Source: Crocodylus rhombifer (lineage: Eukaryota; Chordata; Crocodylia; Crocodylidae). Taken from it: a DNA stretch of 64,000 nt. Below the pieces are notes generated by a model. That model had not been told where the DNA came from and searched no databases. It saw nothing but the letters and a program-made list of their open reading frames with translations. The position numbers and the translations under genes are program-made. Positions 34,960 to 47,875 of this stretch are shown here, one piece after another. Positions within the stretch are counted from its first letter, which is position 1. Each line of letters begins with the position of its first letter. The stretch lies in NCBI GenBank assembly GCA_038503035.1, contig JAVSML010024329.1:62001-126000 (forward strand), read 5' to 3'.

Positions 34960-36890
34960 CCTAATCTAAGGCAACCCTGGCTGGATGTGGTATCAGACTA
35001 AAGCACTTTAGGTTAAAGTGCTTTATCAAATGTCTGTACCAAATCTCATTGTGACTCAGGTTGCAGTCCCCTGGCATTCCAGAGGCTCTTCACAGGGCAG
35101 CATGCTAGCCTCAGCCAGTGCTTGTCTGCTCTGGGTAAGCACCAGCCTTGCCCTACCCCCAGTCTGTCCCAGAGAGGAGACAGAAAAGGCTGTCTCCTTT
35201 CTTGGCTGCTGGGCAGGACAGTTGAGGGAACAGAGCCCCCCTTCTGCATGCACACCCCCTCCCCCAGCTTGCTGGCCCAGGTTTTGTGGTGGGCTGGGCT
35301 GTGTCCACACAGCAAGGGGGCTCCATTCTCCCACCACCTTCATCCCCAGTTCCTGCCATAATGAAAAGCTGCGCACAGCTCCGAGCTGCAGCTCCTGGCT
35401 GCAGCTGTCAGGGAGCTGAACTGGGGTGGGGAATGCAGACCCAACCTGGCCACCCCCAAGACCTGAGCCATAAAACTGCGGGGAGCCCACATGGCAGGGG
35501 GACTGTTCCCCCCCACACCACCTCTTAACTGCTGCAGCCAGGAGCCGTGAATGGAACGGGGTTTGAGGAGGGTGGGGGGAATGGAGCTCCCTTCCATGTG
35601 GTCCCACCCCAGCTTACTGACTTGGGCCTTGGGGAGGGCCAGGCAGGGTCCTCGCAATGGGGGGTGGGTCTGTTCCATTCTCCCAGTCCCGCATGCCCAG
35701 TTCCTGGCACAGTGAAAAGCTGTTACAGGACAGCATGCTAGCCTTGGCCAGTGCCCATCTGCTCTGGGTGAGCACCAGCCTAGCCCCACCTGTCCCGTCC
35801 CACTCAGTGGGTGAAGGGAGAGGTGCTTTTGCAATCCTCTGTGCGGCGTGGTTAGACAACACTCTTAGAATAAACAACTTACTGCTTTATTTTGGTTAAC
35901 TTAATAACAACAATAAAACCCTTGGTCAAGATTTATTCCTGGAAAACATTCACATGAGGCAAAGAGAAGAAAGGAGAACTTGAGAGAAAAAGAGAAAAGA
36001 AGAGAAAGAGAGAGAGAAAAAGAGAGAGAGAGAGACATCACCACCCCTGGATCCTGCATTGTCGGCGCGTGTTTCTGTTGCTGGTGCTTCTTTCTTGATC
36101 CGTGGGTGATGGGTCGACGAGCGCACGTTTTCCCTGTCCGCCTTTTATCTCCTTCCCTCAGGAGGGCTCCGCCTCTGGCTGTCAATCACTCGGACTTACG
36201 CAATCTAGAGTTCTAGAAGCTTCCCCATTTGAGTCAGTGGGCTCACTGGGGGTTTCTGGTGGTAGCTGACCTTTGTTTTGCACATGCTCAGATCAGCAAA
36301 CAACCAACTTTACACAAGCTGCAGCTTCAGGAGGCTGTTACAGTGCACTGAGCTGCATTGCTTCCCACTTTCCCCAGCACTTGTCACCACTGAGTCAGCA
36401 CCTGCGGCAATGCGCTTGCTCACAATGTTTGAGACAAACCTTTCAACTGCAGGCTGTCCCCAGGTTATGTAAAACAATTTAAGCAACTTTAAAACAATTT
36501 AACTCCGGGTTATCACACCACCCCATGACTGTCACAGAGAGGCTGCAGCTGGGAAAATGGAGCTTTCCTGCTGCCTGGACCCGGCCTGGCCCCCAACAAG
36601 ACCCAAGACAGCAAGCTGTGGGGGAGGCTGCATGGCAGGGGCCTCTGTTCCACCCCCCCACTATTACACTCTAGCCATGGCAGGGGGTGCAGGGCTGGGG
36701 ATACATGCAACAGCAGCCCCAGCCTGCTGGCCTCAGCCAGTGCAGGCTACTTTCATGCCCCCTGCAAGCATGAACATCGGTTCTGTTTTCTTCCATGTTA
36801 ACCTAGAGCACTTTGAATAATGTGTGATATTTAGAGTGCTTCCACCTTGAGTTTTTTGAATGTCCATACTTAGCCTAGGTCAGTAAAGAT
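34960..36890. mobile_element. GC-rich DNA element with degenerate internal repeats, approximate limits
   Basis: Flanks carry related inverted words: 'aagcactttaggttaa' near 35000 and 'gttaacctagagcacttt' near 36799. Between them are GC-rich repeats. For example, the block with 'gcatgctagcct' and 'tctgctctgggtaagcacc' at 35099-35148 recurs at 35729-35777, and 'ccagttcctg...gaaaagctg' at 35347 recurs at 35699. The long frames on both strands come from these repeats. The element is split by an LTR at 35838-36509. Exact ends and a duplication were not found. Confidence 0.5.
35838..36509 (-). mobile_element. Solo LTR of an endogenous retrovirus
   Basis: On the minus strand the block starts TGTGATAACCC and ends CGCCGCACA. 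A GATAAAAGG TATA-like box lies near 36151-36143 and two AATAAA signals lie near 35935 and 35885. The order promoter, signal, end is right for an LTR. It contains a (GA)n tract at about 35976-36036. No viral coding sequence is present. A clean duplication was not seen. Confidence 0.6.
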
Positions 36891-39417
36891 TAACCAGTTT
36901 CTAAAATGTTGATAATGGACAACGTCCAGTACCTACTGCGTGGCCTGTTTTGAGGACAAAACAACTTCTTCCAGAACCCATAGAAAAGAAAGGAAGACTG
37001 GGTAGCCTCTGAGGAAATCAGTAAAACTTGTTGGAAGCTAATGGATCTATAAAATGGTACAACTTCCACCCAGTCTTAAACTGAGAATATCCACCCATTA
37101 GATCCAGTCCAAACTTACTTCTTCCCCTTATCATTAACTCAAGGGAACCCTTGTTATTGATTTTAATTAGTAGCAGCAAAATAAATGAGTTATGTGTTAT
37201 TAATTCATAAAATATTCACAATATAAGCCTGAGTGAAATTTAAAGGACCATAATATATAGGAGATTGTTTAGATTAAAAGTTCCCTTCCAGTCTTAAACT
37301 GAATGAATCTTTGGAAACATAAGCTAAGCTTGCGCTTTCTAAATTTGGTTCTAATGAGAATTTTCCTACAGCACCTCATCTGTGTGATCTCTAATTTCAT
37401 CTGCCTGAGGCAGGCAATCTAAACCCTCTAATAACCTGATCATAATTAATTAGTAAGGTTCAAGCACCTGACATCTGATATCAGCATGACACAATCAAGA
37501 ACCTTGCATCCCTGATCTACTAGAATCTGCCATCTTAATATATGTAGCGTTCCTATATAGTTTATTGCCTAGCAAGATACAATGAATCTACGTCCCATCA
37601 CCAAAATCTGCATAGCATTAGTTCTCTCAATCAATGCTCTACCATCAAGCCTTCACAAATGTTAATAAGGCATATGATGATGTGCATAATGTTTCTTTAC
37701 AAATATAGCAAGATAGCTAGTGAAGATTCTAGACAGAAACTGCAGAAAAGTAAAAAGGAGAATGATGTATTTGGGGAGAAGATTAACTCTCAGATCTAAT
37801 AGTTTTATGAAATGGTAGACCAGAGCATGATACAAAGCACCAGGAATTTCAATTTTGCTTGAAAAATTTTAGCTTGGGTTAGGCACTCTCCTTAATGAAA
37901 GACAAACGGATTTAGAATTACTTTCTACTCTAAAGAATTATTGGTAAGAACTATAGATTTTCAGCTAAGAAAGAGACTTTCTATTTCTCATTGGTCACCA
38001 CTTTGAACAGGATAGCTTCTGAAACCAACCTCATCCTAGAACTCACATATGTAGCACGCTTGTTCATGGCCTAAAAAGATACAATGAATCTGTGTGCTGT
38101 CACTTTAAAATCTACATAGCATTAGTCCTCTGAGTCAAAAGGTGCCAAAATGTAGAATTTCCACAGCTGTAAACAGTAAATACCTGAAACAGTGAGAGAG
38201 TAAAAATGTGTGCGACTTCCAGTGGAGGAGTATGTTTTGAATTAGTGCACATGAATCAAATGTTTTGTGAGCCATTTTAAGTAAGTGGACGAGACTTCAG
38301 GAATGAAACAATATAATCTGGTACAGTGAAAACATACATACCCTAAGGCAGAAGTTCTTTTAGTTTTCTCTATCATACCACAGTGTTGTGCATTGTGGTG
38401 TATGTGTGTGTTCACCGAATGAGGTGAGGGACACTTGGGAAGTAGGGAAGTGAGGACAATCCTAAATTATCTTTGCAAGTGCTTCTTGTGCTAGAAAGTA
38501 TGTTTCCTTTCCACTACAAGGACCACAGTCAATGTCCTACAACATCTTGAAAAAATTACCTTTAATCCCATGAAAAACATTTCCATGATATGTATTCCTA
38601 TCATGTAATCACTCTTGTCTAGGAAAGAATTCTCTCCAGCTCCTCTGCTGCCTTTGTCAATATGCATATATATCTTGGATTCAAACCTCCTGCATTTAAA
38701 ACTGGTCAGCCCTTTATGTTTCTACTTTAATGGCAATTTGTTTCTTCTTCATTGCCATGTGGTGCCATCCTAGAGTTCTGAAACACTTCTCTTGCAGCTA
38801 ATTTTATTGACTACCCTTTCTCATAAAACAGTCAACCTCAACAACTGTTGCATAACTGAACGGTTCATGGCTAACCCAGTATTCAAGATATAGAAGGTAC
38901 TGCATATCCAATCTAACTGTTGGGTTCACACAGGTCTACTGGACTTGGCAGCAGTTGCACATTTTCCACAGCTCACCAGATCAGGCTCCAAGAGAACCCA
39001 CTAAGCTACTGGCTATATGTTGTGCAGACATAAGTCATTTGCTGCATAGTACCATCTTCAGAAGAACTGCTTTCAATTAAATCTTTCGCTCCTATCTGTG
39101 TTTTTGGACTACACATTCATGCATCTGGCTTTTTCACGGTTCATCTCTGTGGTTAATTTCAGGTTCATATGTTGTCTATTACCTTAATTACCAGTAGTAG
39201 AATGGATAGACGTAGCTAAGTCTCCAGGAAGGAGTTTACAGTCACTATGTGTCATTATAAGCAAGAGAAGACTATTCCATCCTTTTTACACCTATCTTCC
39301 CCAAAAGACCTTATTTTTTCAGATGCTGAGCCCCAATCTGGCAATGGATCCTTTTGTTAAACTAAAGGAAACTATTTAGGCATTTTCCCCTGCTGTTATA
39401 ATTTCTTAAGTTCTCCC
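36891..39417. other. Intergenic with a diverged direct repeat
   Basis: AT-rich. About 37540-37635 and 38046-38135 share 'atatgtagc', 'agatacaatgaatct' and 'catagcattagt' in the same order, which suggests an old duplication or two copies of an old repeat. No gene is supported. Confidence 0.45.
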
Positions 39418-39700
39418 ATAGAATATCATAAAATCATAGAGAAGTAGGACTGGAAGGGACCTCCACAGGCCATCTAGTCTGACCCCCTGCCTGAGACAGG
39501 ATCATCCTTATCCAAAACATCCTATAGAAACCCAAAATCTAACCTTTTAGTAAAACTACCATCAACCCTGACAAAACACAAGACATCTGCCCTAATACCC
39601 TAATCTGCCACAGGTGACCACAGCAACCAACATCCTGCTTGTGTGAAAGGTTGTTAAAAGATCCCAGCTAGAGGGCAATGGCCCCTGCTAGAGAGGAAGG
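39418..39700 (-). mobile_element. CR1-type LINE tail, diverged
   Basis: It starts 'agaatatcataaaatcatag' and continues 'ggactggaagggacctccac' and 'ctgaccccctgcctgagaca'. The 3' UTR belongs to an older CR1 subtype than the other copies. Confidence 0.8.
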
Positions 39701-41111
39701 CAAAAACAGCATATATTAAACGGCAGTCTTTTTAAGTACAGTCTCTTAGATATATTTTTTCCAGTATAAAATATAGTATATTCAGTACTTCGTTGATAAA
39801 CATCATAAGTTTGTATGGATACAAGTTTGTATACTTATGTAATAGCATGTTTGTGTTTCTGGAGCAGCCTGCAACTCTGCATGCCCTGCCCTACCCCAAT
39901 TCCTCCCCGCTCCCCTGCCCCCAGTCAGCACCAGGGGTTTCTGCCCTGATTGCCCAGCCCTAGTTACACTGCTGCTTACAAGATAATACAAATTGGGCCC
40001 CTTGTTTGTACCCAACAAAGGCCCGTGTGGGATTCTTTTGACCTCTGTTAGCCAGGCTGGTGTTGGCCAGAGGAGAATTACTTCTCTATTACTGTTTATG
40101 CTCCCCTTGTAACTATGTAGCACTTCCCATGCTGCCACGCTTCACACTTTTCACACTTCAGCATGATTCTGCTTCGAGACAGTTATCTTTGATCTCCTTC
40201 GGTTCTGTCTTTCAATGCTGTATATTTTTAGACTGCATGGAAAGAAGCCATTATTTTGGGAAGGATAACTTTTCATGTGTTGTTTACCATCCTGCATCTC
40301 TCTCAGCTACACTTCTTCCCCAACAGGAACATGCTGTTCAAGTCCACTCCTTCCCCTGCTCATGTTTGCATTGACTTGAGAAGCCCAGTTTTCTCTAACT
40401 GCACCATGCCACGCACTATAAATCACATTTGTGTCCCATTTAAAACATAAACCACAATAGACACAGAAGAACAAAAGGAACCACACGCCCAGCTTTTTTG
40501 ACAAAACTCCCACACATTGATAATTAGAAGCACATAAAACCATGTGCAGCCTGGAAGAACTCAAGTGACTGCCATACCTCATGCTGCTTGTCTCAGCCTC
40601 CCCCACTTTCAATTCTGCCACAAAATCTTCTGGAACAGTAAAAAAGGGCAGGAGAAGATTAGCACAAACAATATTTGAAACAAAAAGGATTAAAATAATA
40701 ATAAAGTGCCTGACAAGAGTATGTTCATGAATCTATGGCAAATCTTTGTTTTAATTAATCATCTGGTCTTAGCCACGTGGTATCTACTTTCCCTATTTCT
40801 GGTGTGCAGAAGTGTAAAATGATTAAATTAAAATTTAAACCATCAGTTACATAAGTAACAGTTGCAAACTTTTTTTAGGTACACTTTCTTAGTTTCATTT
40901 GGTTTAATGTGTCCGAATGTGTTCTAGGTATTTTGTGATACAAATAGAAATACATTACGATCTACAGCCCTGCTCGCACAAACATCTGAGGAGTCCCAGT
41001 GAACTCAGAGCTGTTATTTGCATGCATAAAGGTTTTCATGTCACTTAAGTATAAAGGACCAGGAGCTTAGGGTCCAAGTGCAGTCATTATCACCATGAAC
41101 AGTGTGGTTAT
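39701..41111. other. Intergenic, nothing recognised
   Basis: AT-rich sequence with only short frames and no identifiable terminal repeat. Confidence 0.45.
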
Positions 41112-41275
41112 TCACATTATTATTGCCACTGCTGCTGTTGCATCTAAAGGCTTCTACAACAAAGTAAGCTCTGTCGTAACAGAAACCATACTAAATATAG
41201 TGAAACATAATCCCCATCTCCAGAAACTTAAAACTGAAGTATGAGACAGTATGAGAAGAGAAACAAGGGTTCAGA
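41112..41275 (-). repeat. L3/CR1-like ancient LINE tail
   Basis: Inverted pattern 'cattattattgccactgc', 'gttgcatctaaaggcttc', 'aaacataatccccatctcca', 'gagacagtatgagaagaga'. Confidence 0.6.
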
Positions 41276-41377
41276 GAGGGAAAGTGCAAGAGTGGGCAGC
41301 ACAGTGTGTATACAGCACAGGTCTCTTGATTCCCAGTGTAATGCCTGTCCATCAGATGACCTCACCTCCTTTACAAG

Positions 41378-42557
41378 TGTAACCCTCCACGGCATGCTAG
41401 GCTGGGCAATATGCTGGATTCTGGATCTTCAGGGTGCCAGTAGCCCTAGGAACCCCCTCAGACCCCCCTCTACTGACTGAGGTGTCCCTTGGAGGGGTGT
41501 GTCTCTCAACCTCACTGCCCAAGAATTTACTTCAAGTCCAATAAACAAATGGGTTTCTTTATTATACACAGCTATATACAGAAATGATTAATCAAGAAAA
41601 GAAGTATATATATATATGTTTGTTTGTTTATTTTATGTGTGTGTCTATATATGTATATGTATATAATATCAATAGTTAATAATAAAACCAACACTATGAA
41701 CACAATTTACAATTGCAACAATAGATGAATAATTCCACCACACTGGGTGGTCCCACTTGCATCAGACAACCACAGTGATTACATCCACCTGGTTATAACA
41801 CTTTAAAACAGTTTCCCCCCATAACCCAGCTCCCCTTCCCATAACAATAAATGGCAATACAGGTTTAACTATGATCCACCACTAGGTGGCAGAGGCAAGG
41901 CTTCTGCTACTCCGGGGAAGGTGGACTCTTTGTTCTTTCTTGGTAACTTAGCAAAAAAAAAAAGTCTCCGATCAGCCACTGCAAGTAATAGGCTTATTTT
42001 CTTTAGTTTCTTTCTGAAAAATACACCTCCTGCAAACACTAGGGGTTAAGTGTCCCTTCACAGCCATGCAGATTTGGGATTCTCACAGCCCTCTCTCTCT
42101 CTGGGCTGTGTCTCTCGCTCAGCACCTCCACATGCAGACAGGCGATTCCCTCTGCAGGCCTCTGTCCCTGCAATACAAGCCTTTCCACCCCAAACAGAGG
42201 ACTTCCCTCTCCAGTCCCTGACCAGGCAGCTTCTTCCAGCTCCCAGCTAGCTTACCAACCCCTCCCCACTCTTTCCCTGGGTCCTTGTGTCCCTGACTGC
42301 ACAGCTCTGACCCCGGGTGGAGAATCAGCTTCTCCTGGGATGACTCAGGCTCTCCTCTATCCTGAAGTCTGCTCCGCAGCAAGCCTCAGCTCCATTCCCT
42401 CTGCCTGGGGGGAACGAGGAGCTGAGTCTGCCCCTCTCTCCAGACTGGTGTTGCTCCTCTGCAGCTTCTCTTTCCAGCTGCTTTTCCCTCCCTCAGCTGT
42501 TCTGGCTCCACAGTAGCCAATCAGAGCTGGGGGGTTGCACTGGGGGCTCTGGTTACA
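41378..42557 (-). mobile_element. Probable solo LTR, 1.2 kb
   Basis: The ends are TGTAACCC and GGTTACA, which are inverted copies. On the minus strand an AATAAA near 41557-41552 is followed by the last part of the block up to the terminus, as in an LTR end. It contains AT and TG repeats at 41604-41671. No coding sequence and no matching duplication (flanks ACAAG / GTTCA). Confidence 0.55.
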
Positions 42558-42570
42558 GTTCAAATCCTCC

Positions 42571-43515
42571 AGTATTGGCAACGTGTAGGGGGTGCACACA
42601 GGTGCACATGCACCCCCTGAGCTTGGCAGTGCAACCCCTGCCGACACTGCCGGTGGTACCTGCGGACGGTCACCTTTCACTGCCACCCCCCCCCCCTTGC
42701 TGCTGACACAGCCAGTGGCATCTGTGGCAGTCCCCAATCACTGCTGGTCTCTGCCAACACTGCCGGAGGCGTCTGTGGGTGGTTGCCAACCGCTGGTCAG
42801 CACTCCACACCCACCCCCTCCACCACTAACAGTGCCACGGCTGTCTGCGGGAGCTTACCACCACCATACTTTGACCGTCAACACTACGGCCACCACCTAT
42901 GGGAGCTCACCATGCTCCCCCAGCCTCCAGGGGCATGCAGCGTTCATGCCTCCAGTAAAAAGCATGCATTGTGCTCCATTTGAAAAAGCTATTGCACCCT
43001 CTGCAAACTTTTTGATGCCTTCCTTGCCAAATTCTTAGGCACAGCTCACCCACTCAGCTTGCAGCCAAGCAAGCCTTTGCAGCTGTTACACAGTAATAAG
43101 TGTTTACAGAATCAGGCTCTAATATTGGGTGTGGTACAGTAAGTGAGGATACTGGATGAGAATGAGGTAAGAGGCACCTCTAGTTACAGCAGTACCGTCA
43201 TCTTCAGGTCTTTTTTATAAAAATCAAAACAATTGTCATTGAACAGTTGAGTTTGCTGTGCAGTTGTAAACACAGATCATGCTGTATGGATGAGTGACTG
43301 GTGCTGCAGCCAATCCTGCCGACCAGAGGGGGTGGGATCGGGTCCCCTCGTGGCCAATCACAAGACAACCAATCACTGTGCCCAGTCGCTGCAGCTGCTT
43401 CTGGAAGCGCAATGGTGCTCCACTCCTGCTAGGCCCCCCTGGCCATCGCCCAAGCAGGGAGGACAGACAGTCAGGGGGTGCACATGCAGCCCTTACACAC
43501 CACCACTGCACGCAT
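42571..43515. repeat. GC-rich repeat with GGGGGTGCACA ends, unidentified
   Basis: 'agggggtgca' at 42587 pairs with 'tgcaccccct' at 42610. A similar 'cagggggtgcacatgc' lies at 43472. Between are C-rich stretches and chance frames (42592-43038 +). It may be one element or two copies of the same repeat. The class is unknown. Confidence 0.35.
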
Positions 43516-46500
43516 ATGTACTACACAGTAAAATAGACTGATGTTCATTAACACGTCTCATGTAGAGGCACCTAATATGGATCAGAATCTCAGAATCTAG
43601 CCCACCATGAGCATAACAACTTTCAGAATCTACCCCTTGTTTCTCTGAATAGACAGAAACAACCTCCAAGTACAATTATTTGATTTAAGAGGCTAAATTA
43701 GTGCCCAGGTTTGAATGGTCTGACAACAAGATGAAAGTTAATTAGCTCTGTTTGCTAAATTTTTGAATGCTTGTGAAAAAAACCCTCTCGTCTTAAGGTA
43801 ATTAATTGCCTTTCGGCTATTCAAGATGCTCATAATTATGAGTCTGAAAGTGCTTGTTAGGCCTTCAATAAAACAAATCAGGCTTATAAAACATTGAAAC
43901 ATAATACCACTGAGCCATCAGGAAATTCAAATAGTTCCTAGTTCCTAGTTCAAGACTCTCAGTAGTTATTGAAAATGCAAATAAATGGGGTATCTGAATG
44001 TGGTTGTGTAGGAGAGAACACACTTGTAAAAGCTAAATAAAAAAAAATAAAAAGAAGAAACCAAGAAAGAAGGAACCTGTGGACAGAGTCCCCAGATAGT
44101 ATTTCAAGGGTGACTGTCTAACACTGAACAAAATGTGTTACACTAAACCCTTTGCTTTTTCTGTTTTTTAATGGAGATTTGGGTTTAACAAAATATTGAG
44201 ATATTATGTATTGTTGCCATGGTGGTCTTCAGTCAAAATAAAAAAGGCATAAAAAATTAAATGTTTTTTTTTTTTCCTTCAATCCATTATTTAAAAGACA
44301 GTATTTGGCACTTCCTATTAACTTGAAAAAAATAAGCTATTTGCACAAAGAAATAGAGATTAAATCAAGAGAACTGCCTAAATTGCATATGTTCATGTGA
44401 GAGGGTTGTTTAATTAAACAAGTAGCTTGTTTCATTTGAACATTTTTATTTCTAATAAAAAGAAAGACTTTTCAAATAACATTTTCGTTTTGATTTGTAA
44501 ATTTTATTTTGAGCTTTCAAATATTTTACTTCTTCCAAGATAAAAAAGATAGAAAAAGAGAAAATCAGGGAAAATCCTTTCACTTTTTGTCTTTTACCTT
44601 TTCCTCACTCTCCATTAGGGAAAAAGAGCAGGGAAGTAGTAAAAAAAAAAAAAAAAAAAGTGGGCAGGGGCAGGCTAGAATTGTTTTTCTATTTGACCAT
44701 AAATATATTTTTAATTTTTGAAAGCTCAGTATGTGACGGTTTTCACTTTAATCTTTTTTAAATAGTAAAACTAATCACGTTATAAGGAAAAAAGATGTTC
44801 TGCTAAAGCCATTCTTTATGAAAAACTTCGTTTAAAAAAAATTTAACCAGCCCGTTTCTGCATCTATCAAATCTTTCAAAATCCTGCTGAAAACATATTG
44901 GTTTTGTAAAGCTTTCCAAAACTGATTATGCTTTCCAGCATCATCTGTTGCCGTTCCAAATTAAGTTTTTATCCTATTAATATTATGGTACTTGTATGCA
45001 TGAAGTTAAGTCATGGAAGGGACTGACTTTATTTGATTGCACTGTACTGATCAACGACTGTAGTAAAGTCTGTATTTTCTCATATACCCCACACCTTTCT
45101 GACAAAGGCAGTATGAAGAAAAATAGATTTTTTTCAGAGTTATGGCTACACACAGCAGGGACAGACCTTAATCTTCAGCTCATTCACCCTCCCTTTCTTG
45201 CTTAGACAACAGCAACAACTGTGATTTGAATTGTCAGAAGCTCATGGCTGCTCTGCCAAAAGCTGAAACTGCAACTGCTGCTGAAGGCTGGGCTCCATGG
45301 ATAGATCTAAGATTTTGAAAAGAGCTAAAAATAGTCTGCAGTCTGTGAAATAGGAAAAGAGAGACTAGGAGTAGCTGATTTCCAAATTCTTCAGCAAAAT
45401 CACCAAAGAAAGGCTAGCTTGATTAGTGGAACATCAAAACAATTAAAAAGAAGTGTAAGTCATTAACACCTGTTAAATAAAGAGCATTAATAGGAATCAA
45501 GTCAATTCTAATGAGCCATGAAGTCAATTGACCCCCTCAGCATTGTTTGAATAGAAATGTCACTGCTTCCACAATGCTAAGCTCATCATGGCAACTGCTG
45601 GAAGCCCTCAGCTTTTCTCTACATGGAAAGTTTGGGTGTGAAACCCATGGCCCTGTGACTTCTCTAAAATATATTGCTCTAAATTTTCTCTTTGTTTTTA
45701 AATGCTCTCTTTTCTTTAAGCAAACACATAATACGGAAAATAACTGTTTTTAAACATCACTGCTTGCCAGGTAGATTTGTCCGAGTTCTCACAGCAATAG
45801 TTTTTATTTGTGAACAGCTGAAAAAACCAACTTCTTCCAAAATTTATTAAAGTTTTTAGGTAATTTTAACAATAAAAGGGATCTTGTTAAAACTGCTTGG
45901 AGGACTTGATGATCTCAGTAAAAAAATAAGCCTTTTTAGCACTGTTCTTTAGTAAAGACACAAAAAGGTGGGAATTTAAAAATACTCTTAAAATTAGCCC
46001 TTCATAGAAAGATTTTGTAAATTGGTCTTTCTGATAAAAGTTGTCTGTGTCTGAATTTCAGGCAGAATCAGATCTTGCTGTGTCTAGCTCCACATACAAT
46101 GGGATTCACAGCTCTAGGCTAAGGAACGGAGTTAGGGACGTTTCCCATTATGTGGTATATCAGTGGCTTATGGAAGGAGAATTCAAAGACATTTAAAATA
46201 CATGCCTTGCAGATGCTTTTAACCACTAAAATTGGTCAGAGAAACCACACACATGCACACATCAGTTTACATCCAGCCTAGAAACTGATCTGAGAATAAT
46301 GATGCTATACTACAACTCTTGTATAAACATTTATTTAAGTTTAATAGGAAGCCAAGCCAAAATATCTGGACCAGTATTTTTTTTTTTCAAAATTATTTTG
46401 GGGTCAGGAAAGAAAACTAATATTTTTGTAGTATGTATGCATCTTGCTTAAAAATAAGGGAGGGTGGGAATTGAAAAACCTAAGGAACTGGAGGTTATAT

Positions 46501-47875
46501 ACACTTTAAAAACAGAACCACTCCTGTTGATTGGCTTACTGCCAGATTAAAACCTACAGAGACATCTTGAAGCCTTTAAAACAGTAATTTTCAACTCTAA
46601 GGAATTCTTATATGATCCATGGGTTGTTTTTTTTTTAAAAAAAAAGCAGCAAAGGTCCTTTTTTCTACACATTTCCAGATCAAGATTAAAATGGATTATA
46701 AGTACTAGGTATGTTATTTTTAGGTTTGTTAGCTTGGTACTATATTCTGGGTACGTTATGTATGGGTCACAGAGAGTTCAATGATAGATATACACTGTTA
46801 CTAGGTTGCATGTCTGGAATTAGTTCTATCCAGGGCCTTTTCCTTACCCAAAAAAAAGAACTTTATGAGGGAATAACTCTAAAGGGTTGGGTTGTTTTTA
46901 ATTTGTAGCACAACTTTTAAAAAAATTATTGTTGGTGGTGCTGTTTTGTTTGCTTGTTTTTTAAGCTGAGAAGCCTTGTTGGTTAGGAATTAATTAGCAA
47001 CATTTCCCAGCTCAAAAGTAGTTGGTTTCTTGAAATGGAGTTGAAAATACTAGCCCAGCGGAGAAACCCGCACATCAGGACTCTGTTTCAGCTTAAGTGT
47101 TTCTCACCCTTCACAAGCACAAAGACCACATGAGGCGATGGAAAGCCTCTGCACATGTTTCAGAGCCCTGCCAAATTATTCAGCTGAAAACTTGGTAATG
47201 CGTGTAACTCTTTTTGGCCAGTTAAGCAGAGGCCTCATGCAAACAATCAGAACTTCATTGTTTTTCAACCTAAATTACCAGCGACACTTCCACTTAACCA
47301 GAATTCTCTCATCCCTCCATACCATACAGGGAGTTTGATTTTAATGAAGTGAACTGCTTGCTCCTTAACTTCTTTTGATTAAAGCTACTAAAATATTTAA
47401 AACAGGTTTGGATCTTTCTAACTGTGGTTACTGCTCTCAGCACGCAACTTTGAACTTTACCAGTGATGTCTTCTGGCCTCTCTTTACCTGCTCTCTCTAG
47501 GCTTGGATCCCACGTGCCTACTCACAAATAGTGAACCACATTGATTAGTATATTTGATCCAAAGGATAAATCAAGAGGAGTATACTAGCTATTCAAAGAG
47601 TTCAAGCGTCATTCCATTTGAAAGACTCCAAATCATCTCCTTTTGGCAGATCATTGATCCCTGGGATTAAGGCCAGTCACAAACAAGCCAAACAAATGGT
47701 GTCCAAAACACAAATCATTAGTGGATGCTAGCAACCAGGAGCTACATCACAACTGGTTAAAAACAGGATGCTCAGTACCCTTTTATGTGGAGTCTTTGTT
47801 CTTTGCACATGTTTGTTCCACATGAGAAGTTCCTCTGGAAATAAAGGACATAGGCAAAGGTACCAAGAGATCAAT
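43516..47875. other. AT-rich gene-free region, candidate conserved non-coding DNA
   Basis: Over 4 kb without any recognised transposable element, in sharp contrast to the rest. A poly-A run lies at 44641-44659. Stretches such as 43700-43990 contain several TAATTA homeodomain-type cores. 45400-45560 and 47050-47340 look similarly non-degenerate. No coding frame has any recognisable domain. Confidence 0.4.

Noticed and set aside
35056..35607. 183-codon minus frame with internal protein repeats
   Set aside because: The repeats are at DNA level and produce long frames in several phases; no known domain.
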